This document shows positions 16,361-24,418 of a stretch of 64,000 nt of DNA, one piece after another. The stretch is from an uncultured Prevotellaceae bacterium (GTDB lineage: Bacteria; Bacteroidota; Bacteroidia; Bacteroidales; Bacteroidaceae), in NCBI GenBank assembly GCA_946188395.1, contig CAMHUU010000003.1, positions 1-64,000 on the forward strand, read 5' to 3'. The translations under genes were made by a program, and so were the position numbers. The number at the start of each line of letters is the position of its first letter. Positions within the stretch are counted from its first letter, which is position 1. The notes beneath the pieces were generated by a model. That model made no database searches. It saw only the letters and a program-made list of their open reading frames with translations, and had not been told where the DNA came from.

Positions 16361-17916
16361 CGTTGTTGTTCCTTCTTTTCTTCCAGATAGCCCCAGATGG
16401 TCAGTTCCTTGTCAGCCAGCGGAGTCTTAAACAGGAAGCTGGCCACATAGCCCACGACGAGAACGATGAGGTGGCTGTAGACACCCAGCATATATTTATG
16501 GTGGGTGAAATTCCAGTCGCCCAAGTCGAGTAGCGTCTGCTTCACTCCGTCACCATCAATGTCGACTTTTGTGGATGTCAGCACAGCATAGGCCGTATAG
16601 ATGACAGCGGCAGCAATACCGATGTAGAGGCCCTGTTTGTTGGCCCTGCGACTGAATAGTCCCAACACAAAGATACCCACAATACCCGCTGAGAAGATGG
16701 CATAGAGTGAGAACAGCGCCCCTAGAATGCCTTCGCCTCCCCAGAAGATGTAGAGACAGGCGACGCCAATGGCACCAATACCCGAAGCAACCACCATCCA
16801 CTTGCCAAAACGTAGCTGTTGCTGGTCGGTAGCGTCTTTCTTAAAACGCTTGTAGTAGTCCTGAACGGCGATAGCTGACAGACAGTTCAAGTCGCTGTCG
16901 AGACTGGAGATGGCTGCTGCAGCAAGGGCTGCAATGATCAGCCCACGAATGCCTACGGGCAATTCGTGAGCGATGAAATAGGGGAATACCTCGTCCGCCT
17001 TGATGCCTTCAGGCAGTAAGGGTGCACCCTGTGCATGATAGTAGGCGAAGAGTGCCGTACCAATGAACATAAACAGCGCCCAGATGGGAACACTCATCAG
17101 CACACCGATATAGGCAGCTTTCTTGGCTTCCTTGTCGTTTTTGGCAGCCAGGTAACGCTGAACAATCGTCTGATCGGTGCCATATTTCTGCAAAGCATAG
17201 AAGATACCATTCAGCACCATCACGAGGAACGTCAGTTGCGTGAGGTCCCAGTCGTAGGGTCCGAAGCTGATCTTGTTGTACTCAGAGGCAATGCGGAACG
17301 TCTCTGCTGGTCCGCCATCAATGCCAAACATCAGGATGAGGATGCAGATGATGCCGCCTCCGATGAGCAGGAACCCTTGAGCCACATCCATCCACACGAT
17401 AGCCTCCATACCGCCAAACAGCGTCAATATAATAATGGTAATACCCAAGATGAGTACTATACTATATATATTAATGTTAAGGAACGTCGCCAGCGCCATC
17501 GATACCAAGAAGAAGACGGTTCCTGCCTTCGAGAAATGTCCCAGCGTGAAGGCGAACGACGAATAGAGGCGTGCGAAGAGTCCGAAACGACGTTCGAAAT
17601 ACTCGTACGTCGACAATCGGATGACCTTACGGAACAGCGGTACGATGATGCCAATGAGTGCAACGAGTACGATGGGTACCATCAGTCCTTGAACCAATAG
17701 AATCCAGTTGTCAGCATACGCAGCACCAGGATAGGCGAGGAATGTGACACTCGATATCAGCGTGGCGAAGATGGAGATACCCACTGCCCAGGCAGGAATC
17801 TTTCCGCCTCCAGCGAAGTATTGTGAGGTGTCCTTCTGTTTGTGTGCAAAATAGACACCTGTGCCAATAGCTGCCAGAATGGACAGCAGTACAATGACGT
17901 AATCTATGATATGCAT
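16357..17916 (-). CDS. Sodium:solute symporter (SSS family), sugar-acid type 1
   Basis: A 519-aa LeuT-fold SSS transporter with about 13-14 membrane segments. The signature GGKIPAWAVGISIFATLISSVTFLAYPG near residue 40 and ALAAAAISSLDSDLNCLSAI near residue 345 (sodium-site serine pair) are typical of the sialic-acid/sugar branch. It is read after the aldolase gene with a 4-nt gap, so transporter and aldolase form an operon. In this setting a 3-deoxy-ulosonic acid (Dha, Kdo or sialic acid) is the likely cargo (inference). A paralog lies at 53015-54526 next to another aldolase; both start MH(I/L)ID(Y/F). Confidence 0.9.
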   Translation of the reverse strand: MHIIDYVIVLLSILAAIGTGVYFAHKQKDTSQYFAGGGKIPAWAVGISIFATLISSVTFLAYPGAAYADNWILLVQGLMVPIVLVALIGIIVPLFRKVIRLSTYEYFERRFGLFARLYSSFAFTLGHFSKAGTVFFLVSMALATFLNINIYSIVLILGITIIILTLFGGMEAIVWMDVAQGFLLIGGGIICILILMFGIDGGPAETFRIASEYNKISFGPYDWDLTQLTFLVMVLNGIFYALQKYGTDQTIVQRYLAAKNDKEAKKAAYIGVLMSVPIWALFMFIGTALFAYYHAQGAPLLPEGIKADEVFPYFIAHELPVGIRGLIIAALAAAAISSLDSDLNCLSAIAVQDYYKRFKKDATDQQQLRFGKWMVVASGIGAIGVACLYIFWGGEGILGALFSLYAIFSAGIVGIFVLGLFSRRANKQGLYIGIAAAVIYTAYAVLTSTKVDIDGDGVKQTLLDLGDWNFTHHKYMLGVYSHLIVLVVGYVASFLFKTPLADKELTIWGYLEEKKEQQR

Positions 17917-17920
17917 ATCT

Positions 17921-18814
17921 TCAGATGGCTTGTGCCTTTAGGGTGATAGCTCTCTCTTCGAACATGGACAGACGGGTCAACGGCATCAGCATCCAAGGCT
18001 CGCAGAGTCCCTTAGTCTGCATCATCACCTTCAGGGCTGTGAGCGACTGTCCGAGGGTGCGGTCCTTTTGGTAGATCTTAGCAATCTCGTTGGTCTCGTC
18101 CTGCAAGCGGTTGGCGGTGTCCATATCGCCTGCGACGGCAGCCTCGAAGAGTTGTTGGAACATCTTAGGCACAAAATTGCCTGTTGAGGGTACAATACCA
18201 TTGCCTCCCAGTTCCAACGAGTGTGCACTTTGGGCGGCCCATCCGCAGAAGTAGGCAAAGTCGTCGCGACCCTTGGCAATCTCGATACATTGTGCCATAC
18301 GTTCCAAGTCGCGCTCCGAGTCCTTCAGTCCTACGATGTTCGGATGGTCAGCCAGTCTCTTGATGACAGCCACGGGGATGCTCATGTGCGTCGTTGCCAG
18401 AATGTTGTAGAGCATCAGTGGACCCGTGATGCAGTCAGCCAACGTCTTGTAGTATTCGTACATCTGCTCCTCAGTCAGTGCATAGTAGGTGGGCAGAGTG
18501 GCTACAATGACGTCAGCGCCCAAGGCCGTATAGACCTCTGCCTGGCTCACTTGCTCAGCAAAACAGTTACCCGTCAGACCTGCATAAATCATGATCCGCC
18601 CGTCTGCTGCTTTTACGGCAGTCTCCACAAAGAGCTGTCCGTCTGCCTGACTGACGCTGTTGCCTTCACCCGTGGTTCCCATCAACAGGGGAGAAACTCC
18701 TGAATGCGCAAAAAAGTCAATAATCCGCTTGACAGCTCCCACGTCAAGTCGTCCGTCTTGAGTGACTGGGGTTACCATGGGAACCACCACGCCACGATAC
18801 TTACTGTTGTTCAT
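17921..18814 (-). CDS. DHDPS/N-acetylneuraminate lyase family aldolase 1
   Basis: A 297-aa class I aldolase. Catalytic features are intact: GTTGEG at 46-51, the relay Tyr136 (MLYNI) and the Schiff-base Lys164 (GLKDS). Such enzymes cleave 2-keto-3-deoxy acids to pyruvate and an aldehyde. The operon with an SSS symporter points to catabolism rather than lysine biosynthesis. The operon shares a regulatory motif with the D-threonate operon, so I favour Dha as substrate. Sialic acid or KDG are alternatives. The ATG at 18814 is chosen over an in-frame GTG at 18820. Paralog at 52059-52997. Confidence 0.85.
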   Translation of the reverse strand: MNNSKYRGVVVPMVTPVTQDGRLDVGAVKRIIDFFAHSGVSPLLMGTTGEGNSVSQADGQLFVETAVKAADGRIMIYAGLTGNCFAEQVSQAEVYTALGADVIVATLPTYYALTEEQMYEYYKTLADCITGPLMLYNILATTHMSIPVAVIKRLADHPNIVGLKDSERDLERMAQCIEIAKGRDDFAYFCGWAAQSAHSLELGGNGIVPSTGNFVPKMFQQLFEAAVAGDMDTANRLQDETNEIAKIYQKDRTLGQSLTALKVMMQTKGLCEPWMLMPLTRLSMFEERAITLKAQAI

Positions 18815-18843
18815 ATACACTTTAATAGTTTGTTGTTATCTGC

Positions 18844-18881
18844 TTATATATTAGAGACGTACGAGCATGCGATTAGTAACC
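18844..18881 (-). promoter_or_regulatory. Shared regulatory motif, site B (aldolase 1/SSS 1)
   Basis: Minus strand reads GCTCGTACGTCTCTAATATATAAG about 45 nt before the ATG. The right half matches site A with one mismatch over 16 bp. The left half (GGTTACTAATC) is weak. Confidence 0.6.
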
Positions 18882-18962
18882 ACTATCTACGAATCTTCTT
18901 TCTTTAACATTATTTTACAAAGAATTCTTCATAAAAAGTATGCTTAATTCGGGTAATATTTG

Positions 18963-19066
18963 TACCTTTGCAAACGATTAGCGTTTACCAAAATGGAAAA
19001 CTTTTTGGAATTTGAAAAACGAAAAGTTGTCCAAAACGGAACACTTTAAGGGAGGACAACCCTAAG
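18963..19066 (+). promoter_or_regulatory. nrdD promoter and structured leader
   Basis: TACCTTTG at 18963-18970 is a consensus -7 box. The leader of about 125 nt then holds three consecutive short hairpins: AAACG-ATTAG-CGTTT (18972-18986), CCAAAA/TTTTGG (18988-19008) and AGGG/CCCT (19049-19063). It does not match a riboswitch I know. A regulatory leader is possible. Confidence 0.5.
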
Positions 19067-19098
19067 TCAGTAACTAAACATTAAAGAAGATATAACCA

Positions 19099-21201
19099 AT
19101 GATGGAGATTAAAAACTTTACGATTACGAAGCGTGACGGTACAAAAGACCGCTTCTCGTTAGACAAGATTATGAATGCCATTGTGAAGGCATTCGAGAGT
19201 GTTGATGAACCTGCTGACCTTGGAACAGTATCGAAGATTCTGAGTCACTTGGACATGCACGACGACATCAAGGTGGAGGACATTCAGAACCAGGTGGAGG
19301 AGGCTTTGATGCGCGAAGGATTCTACAAGGTAGCCAAGTCGTTTATCCTTTATCGTCAAGAGCACTCAGAGGATCGTGACACTTTAGAGAAAATGATGTT
19401 CCTGTCAGAGTACACCGAATCGGTGAACGCTGCTACGGGTTCGAAGTACGATGCCAACGCCAATGTGGAGCACAAAAATATTGCCACGCTGATTGGCGAG
19501 TTGCCCAAATCGAACTTCATCCGTCTGAATCGACGTCTGCTGGTAGACCGCATCAAGAAGATGTACGGCAAAGATCTCGCCAGCGAGTATATCGACAAAC
19601 TGACCCATCATTTTATATATAAGAACGACGAGACCTCGTTGGCCAATTATTGTGCGTCTATTACCATGTATCCCTGGCTTATCAACGGCACGATGGAGAT
19701 TGGCGGCAATTCAACGGCTCCTACAAATCTGAAGTCGTTTGCCGGAGGCTTCGTCAACATGGTATTCATGGTCAGTTCTATGTTGAGCGGCGCCTGTGCA
19801 ACACCAGAGTTCCTGATGTATATGAACTACTTCATCGGTAAGGAATATGGCTTGGACTATTGGAAGCGCCCCAACGACCAGGCAGACCTCAGCCTGAAGC
19901 AGCGTACTATCGACAAGGTCATAACCGACTACTTCGAGCAGATTGTCTACACGCTGAACCAGCCCACAGGTGCCCGCAACTATCAGGCTGTATTCTGGAA
20001 TGTGGCTTACTATGACAAGTATTATTTCCAGAGCATCTTCGGTGAGTTCTATTTCCCCGATGGTTCTCAGCCTGATTGGGAGGGACTCTCTTGGTTGCAG
20101 AAGCGTTTCATGAAATGGTTCAATCAAGAACGTACCAAGACCCTGCTGACATTCCCTGTGGAAACGATGGCTTTGCTTGTTGACGAGAATGGCGATTGCA
20201 AGGACAAGGAATGGGGCGACTTCACGGCAGAGATGTATGCTGAAGGACATTCCTTCTTTACCTACATGAGCGATAATGCCGATTCTCTCTCTTCGTGCTG
20301 CCGTCTGCGCAACGAGATTACGGATAATGGCTTCAGCTATACGCTGGGAGCAGGTGGTGTATCGACAGGTTCGAAGTCGGTGCTTACCATCAACCTGAAT
20401 CGCTGCATTCAGTATGCCGTGAACCACAAGATGGATTATCTGGAGTATCTGAGTGGTGTCATCGATCTTTGCCACAAGGTACAGATGGCCTACAACGAGA
20501 ATCTGAAGGAGTTACAGGCTCATGGCATGCTGCCGCTGTTCGATGCAGGTTATATCAATATCAATCGTCAGTATCTTACTATCGGTATCAATGGCCTCGT
20601 GGAAGCAGCAGAGTTCATGGGTCTGAAGATTACTCCTAACGAAGACTATAAGAAGTTCGTGCAGGGTATCCTTGGGCTCATCGAGAAGTATAACAAGCAG
20701 TACCGTTCGAAGGAGGTGATGTTCAACTGTGAGATGATTCCTGCTGAGAATGTGGGTGTGAAGCACGCCAAGTGGGATCGCGAGGATGGCTATTTTGTGC
20801 CACGTGACTGCTACAACAGTTACTTCTATGTGGTAGAGGATGACTCGCTGAGCGTCATCGACAAGTTCAAGCTGCATGGTCGTCCCTATATCGAGCACCT
20901 GACGGGTGGTTCCGCTCTGCACATGAATCTGGACGAGCACCTGTCGAAACAGCAGTATCTGCATCTGTTGAAAGTGGCTGCCCAGGAAGGCTGTAACTAC
21001 TTCACATTCAACATTCCCAATACCGTTTGTAACGACTGTGGCCACATTGACAAGCGCTATCTGAAGGAGTGCCCGCACTGCCACTCGAAGAATGTGGACT
21101 ACATGACCCGCATCATCGGCTATCTGAAGCGCGTCTCGAACTTCTCTCAGCCCCGTCAGGAAGAGGCTGCACGTCGTTTCTATGCACATGCGGAGGCTTA
21201 A
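19099..21201 (+). CDS. nrdD: Anaerobic ribonucleoside-triphosphate reductase
   Basis: A 700-aa class III ribonucleotide reductase that makes deoxynucleotides without oxygen using a glycyl radical. The N-terminal ATP-cone (residues 4-90) is visible as ITKRDGTKDRFSLDKIMNAI. The barrel core carries SSCCRLR. A C-terminal zinc site uses CNDCG and CPHC. The glycyl-radical motif RIIGYL puts the radical at Gly674. Length is normal. nrdG follows after 3 nt. The start codon choice is between two adjacent ATGs at 19099 and 19102; the first is reported. Expression is probably set by the TACCTTTG promoter and structured leader upstream. Confidence 0.97.
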   Translation: MMEIKNFTITKRDGTKDRFSLDKIMNAIVKAFESVDEPADLGTVSKILSHLDMHDDIKVEDIQNQVEEALMREGFYKVAKSFILYRQEHSEDRDTLEKMMFLSEYTESVNAATGSKYDANANVEHKNIATLIGELPKSNFIRLNRRLLVDRIKKMYGKDLASEYIDKLTHHFIYKNDETSLANYCASITMYPWLINGTMEIGGNSTAPTNLKSFAGGFVNMVFMVSSMLSGACATPEFLMYMNYFIGKEYGLDYWKRPNDQADLSLKQRTIDKVITDYFEQIVYTLNQPTGARNYQAVFWNVAYYDKYYFQSIFGEFYFPDGSQPDWEGLSWLQKRFMKWFNQERTKTLLTFPVETMALLVDENGDCKDKEWGDFTAEMYAEGHSFFTYMSDNADSLSSCCRLRNEITDNGFSYTLGAGGVSTGSKSVLTINLNRCIQYAVNHKMDYLEYLSGVIDLCHKVQMAYNENLKELQAHGMLPLFDAGYININRQYLTIGINGLVEAAEFMGLKITPNEDYKKFVQGILGLIEKYNKQYRSKEVMFNCEMIPAENVGVKHAKWDREDGYFVPRDCYNSYFYVVEDDSLSVIDKFKLHGRPYIEHLTGGSALHMNLDEHLSKQQYLHLLKVAAQEGCNYFTFNIPNTVCNDCGHIDKRYLKECPHCHSKNVDYMTRIIGYLKRVSNFSQPRQEEAARRFYAHAEA

Positions 21202-21204
21202 ACC

Positions 21205-21687
21205 ATGCTGAAATACGTCAACACAGGAGTTGTTTTTCAGGAGATACCCGACGAAGTGACACTGGCAATTAATATTTCTAATTGCCCGTGTCATTGTCCG
21301 GGCTGTCACAGTCATTATCTCTGGGAGGACGTGGGTATGCCCCTGACGACAGATGCCATTGATGATTTCGTGTCGCAATACGGCACAGACATCACATGCA
21401 TCTCCTTTATGGGTGGTGATGCTGACCCTCGTGCCGTCAACCAGCTGGCGCAGTACATCCACGAGTATCACCCCCAGTTTCATGTGGCGTGGTATAGCGG
21501 TCGCATACGTATTCCGTCAGTTGTCAACAAACAGGATTTTGACTATATTAAGGTAGGACCTTATATCAAACATCTCGGTCCTTTGAAATCTGCTACCACT
21601 AATCAGCGACTCTATCGTCGTCGTTTGGATGGTGAATTTGAGGATATTACTTTCCGTTTTTGGCGACAGCAGGACGTTGCCGTGTAA
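21205..21687 (+). CDS. nrdG: Anaerobic NrdD-activating radical SAM protein
   Basis: A 160-aa radical SAM activase that installs the glycyl radical on NrdD. The cluster motif CPCHCPGC fits CxxxCxxC (first, third and fourth Cys), near residue 30. The family sequences NTGVVFQEIPDEVTLAINISNC and FMGGDA follow. It starts 3 nt after nrdD, so the two are translationally linked. A GC-poor hairpin with a T-run after the stop could terminate transcription. That same sequence overlaps the regulatory motif in front of the GH138 gene. Confidence 0.95.
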   Translation: MLKYVNTGVVFQEIPDEVTLAINISNCPCHCPGCHSHYLWEDVGMPLTTDAIDDFVSQYGTDITCISFMGGDADPRAVNQLAQYIHEYHPQFHVAWYSGRIRIPSVVNKQDFDYIKVGPYIKHLGPLKSATTNQRLYRRRLDGEFEDITFRFWRQQDVAV

Positions 21688-21711
21688 GACACAGACATTC
21701 CTTATGGGATA

Positions 21712-21748
21712 AGACTGATGACAAAAACCTGCGTCGTCAGTCTTTTTT
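21712..21748 (+). terminator. Hairpin with T-run after nrdG
   Basis: AGACTGATGAC (21712-21722) pairs with GTCGTCAGTCT (21733-21743), with one G-T, around a 10-nt loop and is followed by a run of T. It fits a rho-independent terminator but coincides with regulatory site C. Confidence 0.55.
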
Positions 21749-21770
21749 ATATATAAAAGAACGTACGACG
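21717..21770 (+). promoter_or_regulatory. Shared regulatory motif, site C (GH138 operon)
   Basis: Reads GATGACAAAAACC, then GTCGTCAGTCTTTTTTATA. A second, inverted right half (AAAAGAACGTACGACG) follows, so CGTCGT...TCTTTT...AAAAGA...ACGACG is itself an extended palindrome ending just before the ATG at 21773. Confidence 0.6.
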
Positions 21771-21772
21771 AA

Positions 21773-24412
21773 ATGAAGAGAATCATAGTTTTATGCATGA
21801 GTCTCGCTATAGCTATTTTGGCTGTAGCGCAGCGAGTAAGTGTAGTCACGGCCAAGGGAGCGTCGGCACGTGAAAAATATGCTGCCGAATATCTGCAGAA
21901 GAAATTGACAACATTAGGCTACGAGGTTGTTCCAAAGAAAGGTTTGCGCATTATGTTGGCTAATGCCAGCAATGGTCCTACCGAGGGCTATGCCATTACC
22001 AAAGGCAAGAAAGGATTTGTGGTGTCTGGTAACGATGCTACGGGTGTCATCTATGGCTGTGTCGAACTTGCTGATCGCATCCGCCAGAAAGGGGCGTTGG
22101 ATATTGAGCCTGTGCAGGAGACACCTGGCATGGTGATGCGTGGCACGTGTATCGGGCTGCAGAAGACGGTGTATCTGCCTGGCCATGCTGTTTACGAGTA
22201 TCCCTATACGCCAGAGAACTTCCCCTGGTTCTACGACAAAGCAGAGTGGGTGAAGTACCTCGATATGATGGTGGAGAACAAAATGAACTCGCTGTATCTG
22301 TGGAATGGACACCCCTTTGCTTCGTTGGTGAAGTTGGAGGATTATCCCTTCGCTTTGGAGGTGGACGAGGAGACGTTTAAGAAGAACGAAGAGATTTTCT
22401 CGTTCTTGACCCATGAGGCTGACAAACGTGGCATTTGGGTCATCCAGATGTTCTATAACATCATTCTGAGCAAGCCCTTTGCCGACCACTATGGTCTGAA
22501 AACACAGGATCGCCATCGTCCTATCACACCATTGATTTCGGACTATACCCGCAAGTCGATTGCCGCCTTTATCGAGAAATATCCCAACGTGGGATTGTTG
22601 GTTTGCTTGGGCGAAGCAATGGCGACGATAGAAGACGACGTAACGTGGATGAAGGAAACCATCATTCCTGGCATCAAGGATGGACTAGTAGCCAGCGGTC
22701 GCACGGATGTTCCACCTGTGGTACTTCGCTCTCATGATACGGATGGACCATTGGTATTAAAGGAGTCCTTGCCTCTCTATCCGAACATATATACGATGTC
22801 GAAATATACGGGAGAGTCATTGACCACCTACGAGCCTGGGGGCCCTTGGGGTGAGACGCATCGCCAGTTGGCAGGTGCTGCCCCCGTGCATATCGACAAC
22901 GTACATATTTTGGCGAACTTGGAACCTTGGCGCTGGTCGTCGCCTGCCTTCATCGAAAAGACAGTTCAGGCCATGCATCGTGTACATCACTCGAAGGGGT
23001 TGCACCTCTATCCGCAGGCCTCGTATTGGGACTGGCCCTATACGGCAGACAAGTTGCCCAATGGCGAACGCTTGAAGCAGTTGGATCGTGACTGGATGTG
23101 GTATCAGGCCTGGGGCCGCTATGCGTGGAACGACCAGCGGGGTGAAGATAAGACCTACTGGAAAAAGGTGTTGGCCGAATACTACGGCATTGATACCATT
23201 GCAGCCACCCATCTGCTGAATGCTTACGATGAGGCTGGTGAGATTGCCCCCAAGCTCCTGCGCCGTTTTGGTATTACAGAGGGCAACCGTCAGACGTTGC
23301 TCCTGGGTATGACGATGGGACAACTCGTCAATCCATACAAATACACTATCTACCCAGGTTTCTACGAGAGTTGCGGTCCGCAGGGAGAGAAACTTATCGA
23401 GTATGTAGAAAAAGAGTGGAAAGGCGAACAGCATGTCGGTGAATTGCCGCTGGACATCGTCAACCAATGTGTGGAACACCAGCACAAAGCCGTCGAGGAA
23501 TTAAATGCCATTGTTGATGTAAAGCCCCAACGTCATGCGGATGAATATGAACGCTTTCGCAATGACATCATTTGTTACTCCTTATTTGCACAGTCATTCC
23601 GTGACAAGGTACTGGCTGCCCAACAAGTGCTGAACTACAAATGGTCCAAAGACTTGAAATATCTCGACGCTGCTGTGCCTTTATTGGAAAAGAGTGTATA
23701 TGCATGGAATTTGCTGGCTCAATGGGCAGACTCTATTTACCTTTATGCCAACTCGATGCAGACTGCGCAGCGTCGAATTCCTATAGGTGGTGATGGTGGT
23801 AAGATGAAAACGTGGGGTGAGCTCGCCGTTGTCTATCAGCAAGAGTTTGATGCCTTTAAAGAGAATATCGAAAAACTGAAGCATCCGGTGGCACAGTCGG
23901 ATGTCAAGATTTTACCTGCCAATAATGCGAAGGTCAGCTATCAAGGATCCACCGTTATACTCGAGAAGGGTGCTATTCTCTTCGAGAATCGTCCAGATAC
24001 CCCTGTCGACTCTGTGGCTCCAGAACTAGTAGGTCTGCAGGCCCTTGTTCTGAATCGTGACACTACTCGTATCGTAGGTACCAGTATCGAATATGAGAGC
24101 GACAAACCTGTCAAACTACTTGTTGGCCTTTTTAAGGACGATGACCGTAAATTCGCCAAGGCTCCGAAACTGGAGATTGACGCAACGGGTAATGAGTACG
24201 GACAGGCAGAACCCGTCCTGACCAATGCCATCAGTATCGTTCAGATGCCCAAGGTTAATATTCACCAGTATTCTCTGCCAGCAGGTCGTAACACCATCCG
24301 TCTACCAAAGGGAATTCTTATGGTGGCAGGTTTTACGGATAGCACCATCACTCCTCGCGACTGCGGACTGAATGGTCCTTCCACTGAGGTTGATTGGCTA
24401 TTCCAAAGATAA
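21773..24412 (+). CDS. GH138-like alpha-D-galacturonidase (RG-II side chain A)
   Basis: An 879-aa exported enzyme with a signal peptide (residues 1-19, ending LAVAQ). A zincin-like N-terminal domain (20-120) precedes a TIM barrel with RGTCIGLQKTVYLPG, MNSLYLWNGHPFASL and GLLVCLGEAM. C-terminal beta-rich domains start near 680. Glu281 (LGEA) and Glu348 (TGES) are 67 residues apart, the same spacing I recall for the catalytic pair of the characterised GH138 enzyme (Glu294/Glu361). Length also fits. GH138 removes a galacturonate from RG-II side chain A. A GH67/GH115-like enzyme is the alternative. The next hydrolase gene follows after 6 nt. Confidence 0.72.
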   Translation: MKRIIVLCMSLAIAILAVAQRVSVVTAKGASAREKYAAEYLQKKLTTLGYEVVPKKGLRIMLANASNGPTEGYAITKGKKGFVVSGNDATGVIYGCVELADRIRQKGALDIEPVQETPGMVMRGTCIGLQKTVYLPGHAVYEYPYTPENFPWFYDKAEWVKYLDMMVENKMNSLYLWNGHPFASLVKLEDYPFALEVDEETFKKNEEIFSFLTHEADKRGIWVIQMFYNIILSKPFADHYGLKTQDRHRPITPLISDYTRKSIAAFIEKYPNVGLLVCLGEAMATIEDDVTWMKETIIPGIKDGLVASGRTDVPPVVLRSHDTDGPLVLKESLPLYPNIYTMSKYTGESLTTYEPGGPWGETHRQLAGAAPVHIDNVHILANLEPWRWSSPAFIEKTVQAMHRVHHSKGLHLYPQASYWDWPYTADKLPNGERLKQLDRDWMWYQAWGRYAWNDQRGEDKTYWKKVLAEYYGIDTIAATHLLNAYDEAGEIAPKLLRRFGITEGNRQTLLLGMTMGQLVNPYKYTIYPGFYESCGPQGEKLIEYVEKEWKGEQHVGELPLDIVNQCVEHQHKAVEELNAIVDVKPQRHADEYERFRNDIICYSLFAQSFRDKVLAAQQVLNYKWSKDLKYLDAAVPLLEKSVYAWNLLAQWADSIYLYANSMQTAQRRIPIGGDGGKMKTWGELAVVYQQEFDAFKENIEKLKHPVAQSDVKILPANNAKVSYQGSTVILEKGAILFENRPDTPVDSVAPELVGLQALVLNRDTTRIVGTSIEYESDKPVKLLVGLFKDDDRKFAKAPKLEIDATGNEYGQAEPVLTNAISIVQMPKVNIHQYSLPAGRNTIRLPKGILMVAGFTDSTITPRDCGLNGPSTEVDWLFQR

Positions 24413-24418
24413 AAGAAT

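Noticed and set aside
17921..18814. Lysine-biosynthesis DapA
   Set aside because: Operon with an SSS symporter and the shared catabolic motif point to sugar-acid breakdown; a second similar pair exists in the window.
18970..19098. Cobalamin riboswitch before nrdD
   Set aside because: The leader is too short and lacks a recognisable B12-box; NrdD is also B12-independent.
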